Assembly: GCA_965225955.1 (NCBI GenBank)
Contig: CBDDBX010000032.1
Location: 62,001 to 126,000 of the forward strand
Direction: 5' to 3'
Source: CBDDBX01 sp965225955
GTDB lineage: Bacteria > Acidobacteriota > Aminicenantia > UBA2199
Length of the DNA: 64,000 nt
The number at the start of each line of letters is the position of its first letter. Positions within the stretch are counted from its first letter, which is position 1. Made by a program: the position numbers and the translations under genes. The notes below the pieces were generated by a model that was not told where the DNA came from, did no database searches, and saw only the letters and a program-made list of their open reading frames with translations. This document shows, in pieces, positions 15,675 to 24,212 of this stretch.

Positions 15675-17357
15675 TTAGTTTGTGTTGATATCTATAGGGT
15701 TATTAAGAAGGAAGTCTTCTGTAAACATTTCCCTGATAACTTCGCCGGCTGTATCTTTGGATAGTTGATAACCTGCATAGTAGAGAAGAGTAGGATATAT
15801 GTCAAAAAGGGAGATCTCTTTAGCGGGATAGTCCCGTTTTATTGCATTCTGCTCATAGAGAAAAACAGAGCCTCTGGATTCCCGGTGCTTGTAGACATAT
15901 ATATCTTCACTACCCATAAGACCTGCAAGAACCCTTCTCCATATGGGCATGGGTTCATAATGATAGAGGCTTACAATTACAAGCATCTCATCATCACCGG
16001 TTGTAGTTATAAGCTGCCCTATTATTGAATCATAGTACTCGTAGTACTGCTCCCTTATCCACTGATATTTATCAAGTTCAGATGGGGGAATGTTACCAAA
16101 AATTGTTGGATAGAAGTACTGATAAAAATGCTTTTTAATATTGTTCATGCCGTGAAACTGCATGACCGTATAGTATAAAGGTGTTCCTTTAAGTTCGGGA
16201 ATATGTACCTTCAGATAATCATCGAGATAGAAGGATTTTTTAAGTATTTCAAGTTTAGGGTCATCTTTTTTCAGGGTTTCTGAGAAAAATTTTATAAAGA
16301 GACTGTTTCTCTGAAGATTTTTCCTGAAATATGGAGGGTTATCTATATTGATACTGTTTATTGTTTTATAACCTTTATTGTTATTATAGATGGCATTGGA
16401 GTAGTGGTGCTGTATATGATCTCTTACAGGAGCATTCTTTCTCTGGTAGAAAGCGGTAACTCCAAAATATGATGAATATCTGAAGAATATGTAACGTGGG
16501 AAGTTGTCGAACTCGTAACTCAGATCCGGGAAACGATATTTATAGTGTGAGTGTTCGTAATAGAGATTCGGCTTCTGACCGGAAAGCATTGAGTTTAAAA
16601 GCCCAAGATTGAAGTTCGGAGAGAATGTTTTTATTGTACTTCTTGCTCCATTTTTGAGGAGATGGTTAAAGTTCCTCAGTTTCTGGGTAGCAGCCATCTC
16701 TTTAATATAACTTTGTGAGAGACCGTTCATTATTATGAGTCTTATTTTACGTGGAGTATTATCAAGGCGTGTATTACGGGTAGCTTCAGGATTAACAGGG
16801 GGATCTGCAATAGGAGAGAGTATATTGATGCTGGTATTGATTATACTGAACGTCAGGATTCCCAGAAAAGCAATCTGAGTCCACTTTCTTATTGAAGGTG
16901 AGGAGAATACAAAGATTAAAGCAAGGGTCAGAAGAATAAGATCCATCATCAGAATCAGGTTGAATATAGCTTTGATCTTCGGAGAGAAGAACTGTATATA
17001 GTAATCGTAGTTAAAGTAGAATACCAGCGAGGTTATGAAGACTGTTGCTGCAAGGAAGTAAGTAAGTGAAGGGGGAGAGAAGAAACCAATACTGAACTTC
17101 TTTTCTGAAAAGAACTGCAGTATCAGGAATATAACTGTAGATATTATGAGCCATATAGGACCGTAATATGTGAATATATTTAAGAAGAGAGAAAGATAGG
17201 GCCCTGGTTCAGACAGTATATCCATATCAATCCCGGGGTTCAGGAGAATTATAAGAGCTGTAATGAAAAAGCAGAATACAAGTGATGAGATAAATACGTT
17301 GGCTGTCAGCTTCAGAAAGCGTTTAATTTTCAAAACTGTATTCTTTGTTTGTAGCAA
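15675..17357 (-). CDS. membrane protein with alkaline-phosphatase-superfamily domain, catalytic residues apparently lost
   Basis: A 560-residue protein. About five helices fill residues 1-185, followed by a soluble domain of the type I phosphodiesterase/phosphatase superfamily: LRNFNHLLKNGARSTIKTF, MLSGQKP, VMQFHGMNNIKKHFYQYF and LFDIYPTLLYYAGY align with the family. But the metal-binding and catalytic positions differ from the family rule: MNGLS where an Asp is expected, SPNFNLGLLNSM where a Thr/Ser nucleophile is expected, GMN in place of GID, and SLYHYEP in place of SDHGF. It looks like a pseudoenzyme. It overlaps the FHA gene by 35 bases. Confidence 0.72.
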   Translation of the reverse strand: MLQTKNTVLKIKRFLKLTANVFISSLVFCFFITALIILLNPGIDMDILSEPGPYLSLFLNIFTYYGPIWLIISTVIFLILQFFSEKKFSIGFFSPPSLTYFLAATVFITSLVFYFNYDYYIQFFSPKIKAIFNLILMMDLILLTLALIFVFSSPSIRKWTQIAFLGILTFSIINTSINILSPIADPPVNPEATRNTRLDNTPRKIRLIIMNGLSQSYIKEMAATQKLRNFNHLLKNGARSTIKTFSPNFNLGLLNSMLSGQKPNLYYEHSHYKYRFPDLSYEFDNFPRYIFFRYSSYFGVTAFYQRKNAPVRDHIQHHYSNAIYNNNKGYKTINSINIDNPPYFRKNLQRNSLFIKFFSETLKKDDPKLEILKKSFYLDDYLKVHIPELKGTPLYYTVMQFHGMNNIKKHFYQYFYPTIFGNIPPSELDKYQWIREQYYEYYDSIIGQLITTTGDDEMLVIVSLYHYEPMPIWRRVLAGLMGSEDIYVYKHRESRGSVFLYEQNAIKRDYPAKEISLFDIYPTLLYYAGYQLSKDTAGEVIREMFTEDFLLNNPIDINTN

Positions 17358-17859
17358 TAAGCATTAAGGTAGTCTGACCTATACGGAATTCAGTCTGATC
17401 ATTAATCTCTATTATGGAGATTTTCTGATTATTTATGAAGGTTCCGTTAGTACTACCCAGATCTCTCAGGGAAATCTGTTCTTCTCTTATTTCTATTGCT
17501 ACATGTTTTCTTGATATCTCTTTATCTGGAATAATCAGATCCACTTTACCTCTGCCAATGAGAATATATGGTTTAGTTACCTGATATATATAACCTGACC
17601 TTGCACCTTTTATTACAGCTATAGAGATCTTCTTGTCTTCAGGAAGAGCAAGATTCTCGTCTGACCATAAGGAGTCGTTTGTTTCCTTGCGGGTATTGAT
17701 CCTGGCAGTATCTTTCTGGCTGTCTACGGAATCATCCTTTTTAGGTGGCTGAGTCGTAAAAATTGACAGACATTTGGAGCACTTGAACTTAGTAACCCCT
17801 TTGATCTTACTGTCAGGTACGTTGTATTTTGCATTACAATCGGGACACTGAATGACCAT
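17323..17859 (-). CDS. zinc-ribbon and FHA-domain protein
   Basis: A 178-residue cytoplasmic protein. The N-terminal zinc ribbon of MJ0042 type has CPDCNAKYNVPDSKIKG and CSKCLSIF. A polar linker leads to a C-terminal FHA domain (about 95-170): YILIGRGKVDLIIPDKEISR then KHVAIEI and DLGSTNGTFINN. FHA domains bind phosphothreonine, which fits the Ser/Thr kinase encoded at about 54-56 kb, though no link is shown. The gene starts six bases after a TATAAT box, with no ribosome binding site, so the mRNA is probably leaderless. It overlaps the next gene by 35 bases. Confidence 0.88.
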   Translation of the reverse strand: MVIQCPDCNAKYNVPDSKIKGVTKFKCSKCLSIFTTQPPKKDDSVDSQKDTARINTRKETNDSLWSDENLALPEDKKISIAVIKGARSGYIYQVTKPYILIGRGKVDLIIPDKEISRKHVAIEIREEQISLRDLGSTNGTFINNQKISIIEINDQTEFRIGQTTLMLIATNKEYSFEN

Positions 17860-17865
17860 GAATAA

Positions 17866-17874
17866 ATTATAGCA
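17866..17874 (-). promoter_or_regulatory. extended -10 promoter, predicted leaderless start
   Basis: On the minus strand TGCTATAAT (extended -10, core 17866-17871) ends six bases before the ATG at 17857-17859. No good -35 box is seen, as is usual for extended -10 promoters. Confidence 0.65.
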
Positions 17875-17901
17875 TAAAAAAAGTTTTTTAAGAATATTTT
17901 A

Positions 17902-17928
17902 TTGTCCGGTACATTTCATACCGGACAA
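17902..17928. terminator. hairpin after the symporter gene
   Basis: TTGTCCGGTA and its exact reverse complement form a 10-base stem with a 7-base loop, 13 bases beyond the symporter stop on the minus strand. An AT-rich stretch follows. Probable terminator. Confidence 0.7.
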
Positions 17929-17940
17929 ATTATATCTTTT

Positions 17941-19242
17941 TTATAGAAAATTACTTAAAAGGATCACAGTTATGAGAACCGGAGAGAGATATTTTATGGA
18001 TATCGACCAGAGCAGAGAACCTCTGAACCGGGAAGATTTCTCTTTAACTGCAGCAATAGCATTGGAAGTTTTCCATACATAACCAACAAAAATTGTGAGT
18101 AGCAGGGCTCCTATACTGAGAGCCAGGTCACCCCAGAGGAAGTTCCATAATTTGAAGAAAGGCGGATATATTGCCGCAGGTACACCAAATACAAGGGATA
18201 CACTGCCGGCAATCCATGCGGCTCTTTTTCTACTCCACTTTTTCTCATCAATCAGATAAGCTACGGGAACCTCAAGAACTGATACTGTAGATGTAAGTGC
18301 TGCTATTGATATAAGGGCAAAGAAGAGAGAACCAAATATTGCTCCACCTGGCATTTTGGAAAACAGAACTGGAAGAACTGTAAACATTGTCCCGGAGCCC
18401 TGATCAGGATTCATTCCCTGAGAGAATATTGCAGGGAAAATGATCAAACCTGCCAGTAGTGCAATAATGGTGTCAAAAAAAGCAATCCATCCTGCAGAAG
18501 AGGTGAGGTTATCTTTTTTGCTCAGGTAACTACCATAAGTAATCATTGTACCCATACCAAGACTGATGCTGAAGAAAGCCTGTCCCATAGCAGATATGAC
18601 TATTTTCGGAGTTATTTTGGAAAAGTCGGGATTCAGATAGAATGAGAGACCTTTTGATGCACCTTCAAGAGTAAGTGATCTTAGAAGCAGCAGCATCAGG
18701 ATTACAAAGAGAACCGGCATCATGATTTTGGAGAATTTCTCAATTCCACCGGAAACACCTTTGGAAACAATAAAGGCGGTAAGTATAATAAATGTAGAAA
18801 GAAGTATGATCTGAAGAAGTGTACTTGAGTTGAAGGCTTCATTAATCTGAGTCGATTTTGCAGCGGTCAGATTAGTAAACTCCCCGGAAATAGATTTGAA
18901 AAAATAACCCAGAGTCCAGCCTGATACAACTGCATAAAATGAGAGAATCATAAAACCTGAGCAGACTCCCAGATAACCTGTTAATCTCCAGAGAATACCT
19001 TTATTTACTGCTCTGTACGCTCCAACAGGATTTTTACCTGTAAAACGTCCAAGTGAGAGTTCCCCAAGAAGGACGGGAAGTGCAATTGCTGCAATAGTTA
19101 TCAGATAAATAAGAACAAAGATTCCTCCTCCGTTATTTCCTGCAGAGTAGGGAAATCTCCATAGATTGCCAAGACCGATTGCAGAGCCGGATGCTGCCAG
19201 AATAAAGCCGGCTTTTGAGCCCCAGTTTCCTCTTGATGCCAT
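17941..19242 (-). CDS. sodium-dependent transporter, NSS/SNF family
   Basis: A 433-residue inner-membrane symporter of the neurotransmitter:sodium symporter family (LeuT type), which moves amino acids or related compounds with Na+. The signature RGNWGSKAGFILAASGSAIG and GLGNLWRFPYSAGNNGGG opens the protein and holds the unwound TM1 that binds substrate and sodium. About 11-12 helices follow. The unusually short C-terminal end is normal for 11-12 TM bacterial members. GGAGG precedes the ATG. Substrate cannot be read. It stands alone between a terminator and the divergent prc gene. Confidence 0.93.
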   Translation of the reverse strand: MASRGNWGSKAGFILAASGSAIGLGNLWRFPYSAGNNGGGIFVLIYLITIAAIALPVLLGELSLGRFTGKNPVGAYRAVNKGILWRLTGYLGVCSGFMILSFYAVVSGWTLGYFFKSISGEFTNLTAAKSTQINEAFNSSTLLQIILLSTFIILTAFIVSKGVSGGIEKFSKIMMPVLFVILMLLLLRSLTLEGASKGLSFYLNPDFSKITPKIVISAMGQAFFSISLGMGTMITYGSYLSKKDNLTSSAGWIAFFDTIIALLAGLIIFPAIFSQGMNPDQGSGTMFTVLPVLFSKMPGGAIFGSLFFALISIAALTSTVSVLEVPVAYLIDEKKWSRKRAAWIAGSVSLVFGVPAAIYPPFFKLWNFLWGDLALSIGALLLTIFVGYVWKTSNAIAAVKEKSSRFRGSLLWSISIKYLSPVLITVILLSNFL

Positions 19243-19279
19243 AGTGCCTCCTGAATTCAGTTCATTATAAGAAAATTAT

Positions 19280-19307
19280 ATTGTACCTATTACTACGTGA
19301 ATTTCAA
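19280..19307 (-). promoter_or_regulatory. predicted promoter of the symporter gene
   Basis: Minus strand TTGAAA (19302-19307), 16 bases, TACAAT (19280-19285), about 38 bases before the ATG. A TATAAT lies a few bases further on and may also serve. Confidence 0.5.
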
Positions 19308-19359
19308 GAAAATGGATTAAACTGCCCGGGGTGTGGCTGCGTAGAATAGTTGTAGCAAG

Positions 19360-19389
19360 TTGAATAAGTTACTGCGACTCTGCTAGAAT
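19360..19389 (+). promoter_or_regulatory. predicted promoter of prc
   Basis: TTGAAT (19360-19365), 18 bases, TAGAAT (19384-19389), 41 bases before the prc ATG at 19431, with GGAGAG as ribosome binding site. Confidence 0.55.
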
Positions 19390-19430
19390 GGTCTGCATAA
19401 TGGTATTAATATTCAACGTGGAGAGAATAG

Positions 19431-21584
19431 ATGTTTAAGAAAATGGTAAATATAATTCTACTGTCTGCGCTTCTTATTTCTGTAATGGGAGCTCAGGAAA
19501 TTGAAAGGGGGGATGCGGAAAGAGATCTGCTTCTTTCACAGCTTCTTCATCAGTATCTGGTGCTTCATCACTACTCGGGTAAGAAAATAGATGACGATTT
19601 TTCAGGTAAAGGTTTTGATGAATTTATAAAATACCTTGATTATGGTAAGAATTTTCTTCTGGAACAGGATATTGAAGCAATGAAAAAGTATCGTCTGAAA
19701 ATCGACGATGAGTTCAGTAAAGGCAGAACCGCCTTTATGAGAGCAGCTTTCAGTCTTCTGAGAGAGAGAGTTAAAAGTGTTGAAGGCTTCTACAAATCAT
19801 TGCTGAATAAACCTTTTGATTTTAATAAAGATGAGAGTTTTACAGATGATCCTGAAACCATGAAATACTGCAGAACTACAGATGAGCTTAAGCAGAGATG
19901 GAGAAAGATATTAAAATATAATGCTCTTGTAAGATATATAGGATTAAGAAAGCAGGAAGCAGATAAATCTAAAAAAGCAGCAAAGGGTAAGAAAGTTAAG
20001 AAAAAATCTGATGCTTCTCTTGAGACCGAAGCCAGAGAATCAGTACTCAAAAGCTATAAAGCTGTATTTTCAAGAATACTTAATCAGAACTATTTTGATC
20101 ACTACTCCAGATATATGGCTTCAATAATGAGGGTTTTTGATCCTCATACAACCTATTTTCAACCAAAGGTAAAGAAGAATTTCGATATTGAAATTTCAGG
20201 AACTCTGGAAGGAATCGGTGCTTTACTTACCGAAGAGGATGGAAATATAAAAGTAGTAAGAATCGTTGCCGGAGGCCCTGCATGGAGAGGAAGGAAACTG
20301 CAGGCTGGAGATTATATTCTTAAAGTTGTTACTAAAGGAGAAGATCCTGTGGACCTGTCAGGTATGCAGGTTAGTGATGCAGTTAAGTTCATCCGTGGTA
20401 AAAAAGGAACAATGGTAACTCTTACAGTGAAGAAAACTGACGGACGTATTGAAGATATACCTGTTGTAAGAGATGTTGTAATAGATGAAGACACCTTTGT
20501 TAAGCATGCGGTTCTGAAGGGCAAAAATGGTAAAAATTATGGATATATACTTCTGCCTGGTTTTTACAGGGACTTCAATAGAAATGATGGCAGAAACTGT
20601 ACTGATGATATGAAGAATGCAATCCGTGATCTCAAAAAAAGAGGAGTGGAGGGTATCGTTCTTGATCTGAGAAATAACGGTGGAGGATCACTACCTGACG
20701 CTGTAAAGATAGCGGGACTTTTTATTGATGAAGGGCCGGTGGTACAGGAGAAGGATCGTTATGAGAGACTTAATGTCAGAAAAGACAAAGAGAAAGGCTC
20801 TTTTTACGATGGTGATCTGGTTGTTCTTATTAATGGAATAAGTGCTTCAGCTTCAGAGATTGTGGCAGGAGCCCTACAGGATTATGGGCGTGCTGTTATT
20901 GTTGGTGGTAAACATTCATATGGTAAAGGAACTGTTCAGGTTGTGCTTGATCTGGATCGTATGGCTCAGTATAAACCAGAAGGTATTGGTGAACTGGGTG
21001 CTCTTAAAATGACTATTAAGAAGTTTTACCGGGTAACGGGAGTGTCAAATCAGTTTAGTGGTATTATACCTGACGTTATACTGCCTGATCGTTTTAAAAA
21101 TCTGGAATATGGTGAGAAATATATAGATTATGCTCTTAAAGCTGATAAAATTGCTGCAGTTGATTTTAATAAAAGTAATAAGCAGCTTTTTATAAACAAA
21201 CTACGCCTCAGCAGTAAAAAAAGAGTTGGTAACAGCAGGTATTTTAAATCATTCTGTAAGTATCTGGAACTTGCCAAAAAGATAAACGATTCCAAAATTC
21301 AGAGTTTAAACTATGATAAAGTTTTCACTGAACAGGATAGTCTGACAAAAGCTGTAAAGAAACTGGAGGGTGATAAGGTCGGAAAAACCGGTTTTAAAGC
21401 CAGCTCTCCGTTAATGAAAAGTTTCACAGGTATGAAAGATAAGAAGCTGGGGAAACTGAGAAAAGAGACTACTGAAGAGTGGCTGAAGAACCTTGAGAAA
21501 GATTATGTACTGGATGAGGGATTAAATATACTTAAGGATCTTATCCGTCTTACTGGCGGTTCTCACGCCTCAGGGAAGAAATAA
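19431..21584 (+). CDS. prc: tail-specific protease Prc (S41)
   Basis: A 717-residue periplasmic protease with signal peptide (MVNIILLSALLISVMGAQE). It degrades proteins with exposed non-polar C-termini and controls envelope proteins such as cell wall hydrolases. Order: N-terminal helical domain, PDZ about 245-345, S41 domain with GISASASEIVAGALQDYGRA and HSYGKGTVQ, and the C-terminal Prc domain. By alignment with E. coli Prc (Ser430, Lys455), the catalytic pair is Ser473 and Lys499. A Lys-rich insert (AKGKKVKKK) near residue 185 is unusual. Its 3' end overlaps the convergent btuC gene by 35 bases. Confidence 0.95.
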   Translation: MFKKMVNIILLSALLISVMGAQEIERGDAERDLLLSQLLHQYLVLHHYSGKKIDDDFSGKGFDEFIKYLDYGKNFLLEQDIEAMKKYRLKIDDEFSKGRTAFMRAAFSLLRERVKSVEGFYKSLLNKPFDFNKDESFTDDPETMKYCRTTDELKQRWRKILKYNALVRYIGLRKQEADKSKKAAKGKKVKKKSDASLETEARESVLKSYKAVFSRILNQNYFDHYSRYMASIMRVFDPHTTYFQPKVKKNFDIEISGTLEGIGALLTEEDGNIKVVRIVAGGPAWRGRKLQAGDYILKVVTKGEDPVDLSGMQVSDAVKFIRGKKGTMVTLTVKKTDGRIEDIPVVRDVVIDEDTFVKHAVLKGKNGKNYGYILLPGFYRDFNRNDGRNCTDDMKNAIRDLKKRGVEGIVLDLRNNGGGSLPDAVKIAGLFIDEGPVVQEKDRYERLNVRKDKEKGSFYDGDLVVLINGISASASEIVAGALQDYGRAVIVGGKHSYGKGTVQVVLDLDRMAQYKPEGIGELGALKMTIKKFYRVTGVSNQFSGIIPDVILPDRFKNLEYGEKYIDYALKADKIAAVDFNKSNKQLFINKLRLSSKKRVGNSRYFKSFCKYLELAKKINDSKIQSLNYDKVFTEQDSLTKAVKKLEGDKVGKTGFKASSPLMKSFTGMKDKKLGKLRKETTEEWLKNLEKDYVLDEGLNILKDLIRLTGGSHASGKK

Positions 21585-22530
21585 GAATAAATATAAAGAA
21601 CGGGGCCCCTGTCAGAGCTGTTATTATACCTACAGGGATCTCAGCAGGGGGGATCAGTATTCTGGCCAGATAATCGGCAATTACCAGAAACAGTCCCCCT
21701 CCAATCATTGTTCCCAGCATTGTAACTGTGAAGTTACCCCGAAAGGTAATTCTGCATATATGAGGAATAATTAATCCTATGAATCCAATTGGTCCGGTAC
21801 TGGATATGATAATTCCTGTAAATAGAGATACCAGTATAAACATCAGGATTCTGATCTGTTTTATGTTAACACCTTTTGATGATGCAAAACTGTCTCCTGC
21901 GGATATGATAATGAGCTCTTTTCTGAGAATAAAAGTTGCAGCAGAGAATAGTATATAGATGCTGGCTACCCATGCAAGAGTTGAGTAGGGAACAGGTGGA
22001 ATCTCACCCATCATCCAGCGTACACCTGACACCAGCTGGGTGTAATCTGAAATATACTGAATAATGTAGATAAGTGCTGCAAAAAAGAAATTCATAGCAA
22101 CTCCCGACATTAACAGAGTGTATATTGAGTAATCCTTTACAAGACTGGCTATAAGGAGAATCAGAACCACTGTCATCATAGCACCCACAAAGCCAAAAAA
22201 AGGAAGGGCGTTTTCAAAAAACAGGAAAGCTGTGAGATTGAGTTTCAGAGCAATCATTACTCCTGCTGCAGCTCCTGAAGATACTCCAAGGGTATATGGT
22301 GTTGCCAGGCTGTTTCTGAAAATGTTCTGAAAAATCAGACCTCCGAGAGCAAGTCCTGAACCTGCAAGAAATCCAAGGAGAATTCTTGGAACCCTCAGTT
22401 TCCAGAATATAAAAGAAGAGTAGGAGTTGTTATTCAATTCAGATGTGTTAATAGTTACTATACCGGAGAAAGGAAGCAGAATAAGTAGTAGTACTGCTAT
22501 TGCAAAAATAGTAATGATTTTCTTATTCAT
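21550..22530 (-). CDS. btuC: corrinoid ABC transporter permease (BtuC/FecCD family)
   Basis: A permease of about 326 residues with roughly ten helices, the FecCD fold. Motifs include FWKLRVPRILLGFLAGSGLA, LATPYTLGVSSGAAAGVM and TGPIGFIGLIIPHICR, the last being the segment that touches the ATPase. It imports cobalamin or related corrinoids across the inner membrane: this function is inferred from the riboswitch and btuB upstream. I chose the ATG at 22528-22530, which overlaps the ATPase stop by 8 bases; the reading frame stays open up to 22614 but without support. Its end overlaps the prc gene on the other strand. Confidence 0.9.
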   Translation of the reverse strand: MNKKIITIFAIAVLLLILLPFSGIVTINTSELNNNSYSSFIFWKLRVPRILLGFLAGSGLALGGLIFQNIFRNSLATPYTLGVSSGAAAGVMIALKLNLTAFLFFENALPFFGFVGAMMTVVLILLIASLVKDYSIYTLLMSGVAMNFFFAALIYIIQYISDYTQLVSGVRWMMGEIPPVPYSTLAWVASIYILFSAATFILRKELIIISAGDSFASSKGVNIKQIRILMFILVSLFTGIIISSTGPIGFIGLIIPHICRITFRGNFTVTMLGTMIGGGLFLVIADYLARILIPPAEIPVGIITALTGAPFFIFILISSLRRENRQ

Positions 22531-23281
22531 TTGGTATAAGAAGCTCCCTGTTATCTTCTGTTCTGAGCAATTCAAACTCCATATCGTAAGTTTCCCTGAA
22601 AATAGAGGCGTCAAACTTTTTAGGCCCGGAGTAGATTACTCTGCCTTTTCTGATTGCAGCCATAGAGTTTATTATCGGATACAACTGCTCCAGATTATGG
22701 GATATAATTATCTGGGTGCGCTCTCTCTTCTGTAATCTCTTAATTGTTGCTGTAAGTTCTGATGAAGCTTTGGGGTCAAGAAATGTATAAGGCTCATCGT
22801 AGAGAATGACAGATACATCCTGAATATATGCTGATGCAAGCATTACCCTCTTTTTTTCACCACCACTTAAGGTCCTGATATCTCTTTTCAGCATCTCTTC
22901 AAGTTTAAATAGTTCTATTCCTTCTTCGATGATTGAAAAATCGTCCTTACTTAAGCCTCTGAATATTGAAGAGTAAGGGTACCTGCCGGCTTTGAGAATT
23001 TCATGAACAGTTACGGGAATAGTAAACTCCTCGCTCTGTTGAATATAGGAAAATTTCTGAGCCAGTTCTTTTCTGCTCAACCCTTTGATACTCTGTTTAT
23101 CTATTTTTACTTCCCCCTGGTAATCGGTGATAATTCCAGTGAGGATTTTCATTAAGGTTGTTTTACCTGCACCATTTGCTCCGAAAAGAAGCAGTATATC
23201 TCCTCTGTTAACATTAAAGGAGACATTATCAATTATTTTCCGGCCTCCCAGAAAACAGGAAACATTTTCTAATACAATCAT
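22523..23281 (-). CDS. btuD: corrinoid ABC transporter ATP-binding protein
   Basis: A 252-residue ABC ATPase with Walker A (GANGAGKTTLMKIL, about residue 34), Q-loop (FSYIQQSEEF), ABC signature (TLSGGEKKRVMLASA), Walker B (VILYDEPYTFLDP) and switch His (IIISHNLEQL). This is the FepC/BtuD/HmuV type that powers FecCD permeases. The start overlaps the binding-protein stop by four bases (ATGA). Corrinoid specificity follows from the riboswitch-controlled receptor in the same gene run, not from the ATPase itself. Confidence 0.92.
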   Translation of the reverse strand: MIVLENVSCFLGGRKIIDNVSFNVNRGDILLLFGANGAGKTTLMKILTGIITDYQGEVKIDKQSIKGLSRKELAQKFSYIQQSEEFTIPVTVHEILKAGRYPYSSIFRGLSKDDFSIIEEGIELFKLEEMLKRDIRTLSGGEKKRVMLASAYIQDVSVILYDEPYTFLDPKASSELTATIKRLQKRERTQIIISHNLEQLYPIINSMAAIRKGRVIYSGPKKFDASIFRETYDMEFELLRTEDNRELLIPNE

Positions 23282-24093
23282 CTCTTCTGTATGAAATTGT
23301 ACATGGTTTCTGCAATTTGTGCTATTCGCGGGCCTGGTCTGACCCAGAAATTATCTTTTATAATAAGTATCTGCTTTTCTGGATTGTCAGTTATTTTAAA
23401 GCGTTTCCACAATTTGAAAACTTCTTCTACGGGAATCCTGTGGTTCATAACAGCAAGATCAATTATATAGTCCGGCTTCATTCTGAATATAGATTCAACA
23501 GAAACTGCAGGGTACTGAATTTTCCCCTGGTATGCATTGATACCACCGGAAATTTCCAGAAGTTCATTGAGAAAATCTCCATTACCAACTATATACATTC
23601 GGTCAAGTTTGTCCGGGTTTCTACCGGCAATCATCAGAACTTTTGGTTTTCCTGCTCTACTGGTGGAGGAGATCTTTGCCAATCTGGATTTAATTGAGCT
23701 GATAAGCTTTCTGCCTTCTGATTCTGCTTTTAAGGTTTTTGCTATTGTTGTAATTGACTGAAATATTGAATTTATATCTGTGTGGTTAAGGCTGATTGTC
23801 TGGAACTGATCAGTTATAGGTTTGAGTTTGCTGAGATGTTCCGGGTAGTGGAAAATAATATCCGGTGTAAGAGAGGCGATAAGTTCTATGTTCATATCCA
23901 GATAACCACCAATTTTACTCTTTTCTGAAGCAGCAGCCGGATAGTCACAGAATCTTGTGTTACCAACAATCTGATCTCCTTTGCCCAGAGCAAAAATAAT
24001 TTCGGTTATTGCTGGTGAAAGTGAGACAATACGGGTTGCTGATAATTGTAGGGTGAATATCACCACCATTAATGTAAAAATTATATTCTTCAT
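23278..24093 (-). CDS. btuF: corrinoid-binding periplasmic protein (BtuF-like)
   Basis: A periplasmic binding protein of about 271 residues with signal peptide (NIIFTLMVVIFTLQLSA). It has the class III fold pattern: RIVSLSPAITEIIFALGKGD, then VGNTRFCDYP with the Cys-Asp-Tyr-Pro typical of BtuF, KIGGYLDMNIELIASLTPD, and a C-terminal WVRPGPRIAQIAETMYNFI. The ATG at 24091-24093 is chosen because AAGGAAGAG precedes it and the signal peptide begins there; the frame extends upstream without a site. It captures corrinoid released by BtuB for the BtuCD importer. Confidence 0.9.
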   Translation of the reverse strand: MKNIIFTLMVVIFTLQLSATRIVSLSPAITEIIFALGKGDQIVGNTRFCDYPAAASEKSKIGGYLDMNIELIASLTPDIIFHYPEHLSKLKPITDQFQTISLNHTDINSIFQSITTIAKTLKAESEGRKLISSIKSRLAKISSTSRAGKPKVLMIAGRNPDKLDRMYIVGNGDFLNELLEISGGINAYQGKIQYPAVSVESIFRMKPDYIIDLAVMNHRIPVEEVFKLWKRFKITDNPEKQILIIKDNFWVRPGPRIAQIAETMYNFIQKR

Positions 24094-24155
24094 ATGGTAT
24101 CTCTTCCTTAGTTTATGATTATATACCTGAAACAGGTGGGATGACAATATTGCAG

Positions 24156-24195
24156 ATTCCGGGCAATCAGTCTGCCGGATAAGATTGCCCGGAAT
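24156..24195. other. 13-base hairpin between btuB and btuF
   Basis: ATTCCGGGCAATC and its exact reverse complement surround a 14-base loop (24169-24182). There is no T run on the minus strand, so it is more likely an mRNA-stabilising or attenuating structure that lets the receptor and transporter genes be expressed at different levels. Confidence 0.6.
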
Positions 24196-24212
24196 GTATC
24201 TGAATCTATTAC

